This document shows positions 40,151-41,182 of a stretch of 41,182 bases of DNA, one piece after another. The stretch's first letter is position 1; every line of letters begins with the position of its first letter. The translations under genes and the position numbers were made by a program. The DNA comes from Streptomyces sioyaensis (GTDB lineage Bacteria; Actinomycetota; Actinomycetes; Streptomycetales; Streptomycetaceae), in the NCBI RefSeq assembly GCF_004122735.1, contig NZ_SDIF01000058.1, positions 1 through 41,182 of the forward strand. Reading direction: 5' to 3'. The notes below the pieces were generated by a model that did not search any database, had not been told where the DNA came from, and saw only the letters and a list, made by a program, of their open reading frames with translations.

Positions 40151-40163
40151 CGTGAAAATCACG
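40151..40163. promoter_or_regulatory. Palindrome in the divergent terD/lyase control region
   Basis: CGTGA-AAA-TCACG is a perfect inverted repeat flanked by GCGTG (40146-40150) and CACGC (40169-40173), giving nested symmetry. It lies between both start codons (about 105 bases from the lyase, 100 from terD) in the most AT-rich part, so it could control both directions. Confidence 0.5.
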
Positions 40164-40263
40164 TAACCCACGCGAGGCGCCCGGGTGTCCGCCGGCCGGG
40201 CCGTTCGCGGCTCACGGGGCCCCCGCGTTGTCCCTGCGACCTGAGGGAAGGCAGGATTGCGGC

Positions 40264-41182
40264 ATGACGCACGCGATGCTGAAAGGGTCGAACGTACCCC
40301 TCGATGCCACGGCTGTCCGGGCCGTCCTGCGCTGGACGCCCGGCGCCGGCGCGCCCGATGTCGATGCCTCGGCCCTGCTGGTGGGACCCGGGGGACGCGT
40401 GCGCTCCGACGAGGACTTCGTGTTCTACAACCAGCCCCGCCACCCCAGCGGCCTGGTGCGGCATCTGCCCAAGACGCAGGTCGACGAGGCGCTGACCGAC
40501 ACCATCGAGGCGGATCTGGCGGCACTGGACCCCTCGGTGGACCGGGTCGTCCTGGCCGCGTCCTCGGACGGCGGGCCGTTCGCGGGCGTGACGGATCTGC
40601 GGGTCCTGCTGTACGACGCGGCGGCGAGCGACGGCGAGCCGCTCGCGGTCTTCGACGTGGTACCCGAGACGGGCGACGAGACGGCCCTGATCTGCGGGGA
40701 GTTGTACCGCCGCGGCGAGGCCTGGAAGTTCCGCGCCCTGGGGCAGGGGTACGCCAGCGGCCTGGTCGGCCTGGCGACCGAGTTCGGCATCTCGGTGGAC
40801 GAGAACGAACCGGCCGCGGCACCCACCGACGCCCCGGAGGCGACGGCACCGGAGCCGGAGAAGCCCGGCACGGAGCCCGCGGCTGCCGACATCCCGTCCC
40901 CCCGCAGCGAGCCCGGCCCGTCGGCGGGTGCCGACGGCTCCCCCGCGACCCCGCCGCCCAGCACCTGGCCCGAGGAGGCCTCCGGCCCGCCGTCCGCGGC
41001 GGATCCGCAGACCGCCGCGGCGTCGGACCCCGACGCGGTCACCCAGCATGTGCCGGAGGGGATGCCGGAGCCGTTCTCGTCCGCACCGCTGCCGCCGGCC
41101 GGCGCCCCGCCGGCCCCTCCCGCGCCCACCGGCGGCGGCTACGGCTACCCGCAGAACGTGCCGCCCCCGCCGACGCAGCCCC
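40264..41182 (+). CDS. TerD-family protein, 3' end outside the window
   Basis: The first 306 codons of a TerD protein. The TerD domain (about 1-178) reads MTHAMLKGSNVPL, VLRWTPGAGAPDVDASALLV, RVRSDEDFVFYNQPRHPSG, then LAASSDGGPFAGVTDLRVLL and FDVVPETGDETALICGELYRRGEAWKFRALGQGYASGL, where acidic residues bind Ca2+. A long Pro/Ala/Glu-rich linker (from about 180) ends at GGGYGYPQNVPPPP. TerD proteins associate with the membrane inner face and metal or phage stress responses. ATG 40264 has AGGA 7 bases upstream. The extended C-terminus distinguishes it from the roughly 190-residue canonical TerD; a further domain may lie beyond the edge. Confidence 0.88.
   Translation, partial: MTHAMLKGSNVPLDATAVRAVLRWTPGAGAPDVDASALLVGPGGRVRSDEDFVFYNQPRHPSGLVRHLPKTQVDEALTDTIEADLAALDPSVDRVVLAASSDGGPFAGVTDLRVLLYDAAASDGEPLAVFDVVPETGDETALICGELYRRGEAWKFRALGQGYASGLVGLATEFGISVDENEPAAAPTDAPEATAPEPEKPGTEPAAADIPSPRSEPGPSAGADGSPATPPPSTWPEEASGPPSAADPQTAAASDPDAVTQHVPEGMPEPFSSAPLPPAGAPPAPPAPTGGGYGYPQNVPPPPTQP

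Overview
The window is high-GC actinobacterial DNA, almost certainly from a Streptomyces chromosome. Third codon positions are strongly G/C biased, GTG and TTG starts are common, many genes end in 4-bp ATGA/GTGA overlaps, several promoters look leaderless, and the protein families (DUF4239, DUF4383, HATPase_c anti-sigma proteins, ter genes, DmdR-type iron box) fit that genus. I find about 36 protein genes, one tRNA, two riboswitches and several operator-like palindromes. No CRISPR array, complete transposon or rRNA was seen.

Layout. 1-9100: end of a peptidoglycan-binding protein; a HAD phosphatase; a metal-homeostasis pair (FetB-like permease, then a TMEM165/GDT1-type cation exporter behind a yybP-ykoY Mn riboswitch); a secreted HNH nuclease; a PhoD-like phosphatase; an FAD/NAD(P)-binding protein; a DoxX membrane protein behind an iron box; a DedA-like protein. 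9100-16250: GNAT, methyltransferase, small-molecule kinase, a MarR-alpha/beta hydrolase operon with an operator palindrome, a cobalamin-riboswitch-controlled NiCoT transporter whose 3' end looks frameshifted, and a VOC protein. 16500-23240: a four-gene leftward operon (MHS-type MFS importer, M20 peptidase, CaiB-type CoA-transferase, enoyl-CoA hydratase), its probable LysR regulator, and an anti-sigma-like ATPase sitting between two diverged copies of the LysR operator/promoter region. 23295-27930: a Ser/Thr kinase, DUF4239, then a block of accessory-looking genes ending in a shortened XRE regulator next to tRNA-Val. 28069-30470: coiled-coil and DUF4383 membrane proteins. 30493-34392: a D-galactonate (De Ley-Doudoroff) cluster of FadR-type regulator, DgoD, KDPGal/KDPG aldolase and PfkB kinase. 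34418-41182: FmdB zinc ribbon, O-methyltransferase, and a ter-associated biosynthetic operon (CitE-like lyase, fused PRTase-TRSP-PRTase, HAD phosphatase) divergent from a TerD gene that runs off the window.

Most distinctive signals: the duplicated LysR operator region flanking an apparently inserted ATPase gene; a catabolic operon of unknown substrate; a Mn riboswitch whose conserved 5' core doubles as the last codons and stop of the upstream gene; the PRTase_2-TRSP-PRTase_1 single-chain fusion in the ter module; and a set of short 9-24 bp tandem or direct repeats placed at gene ends. All family names come from reading motifs by eye, without database searches.
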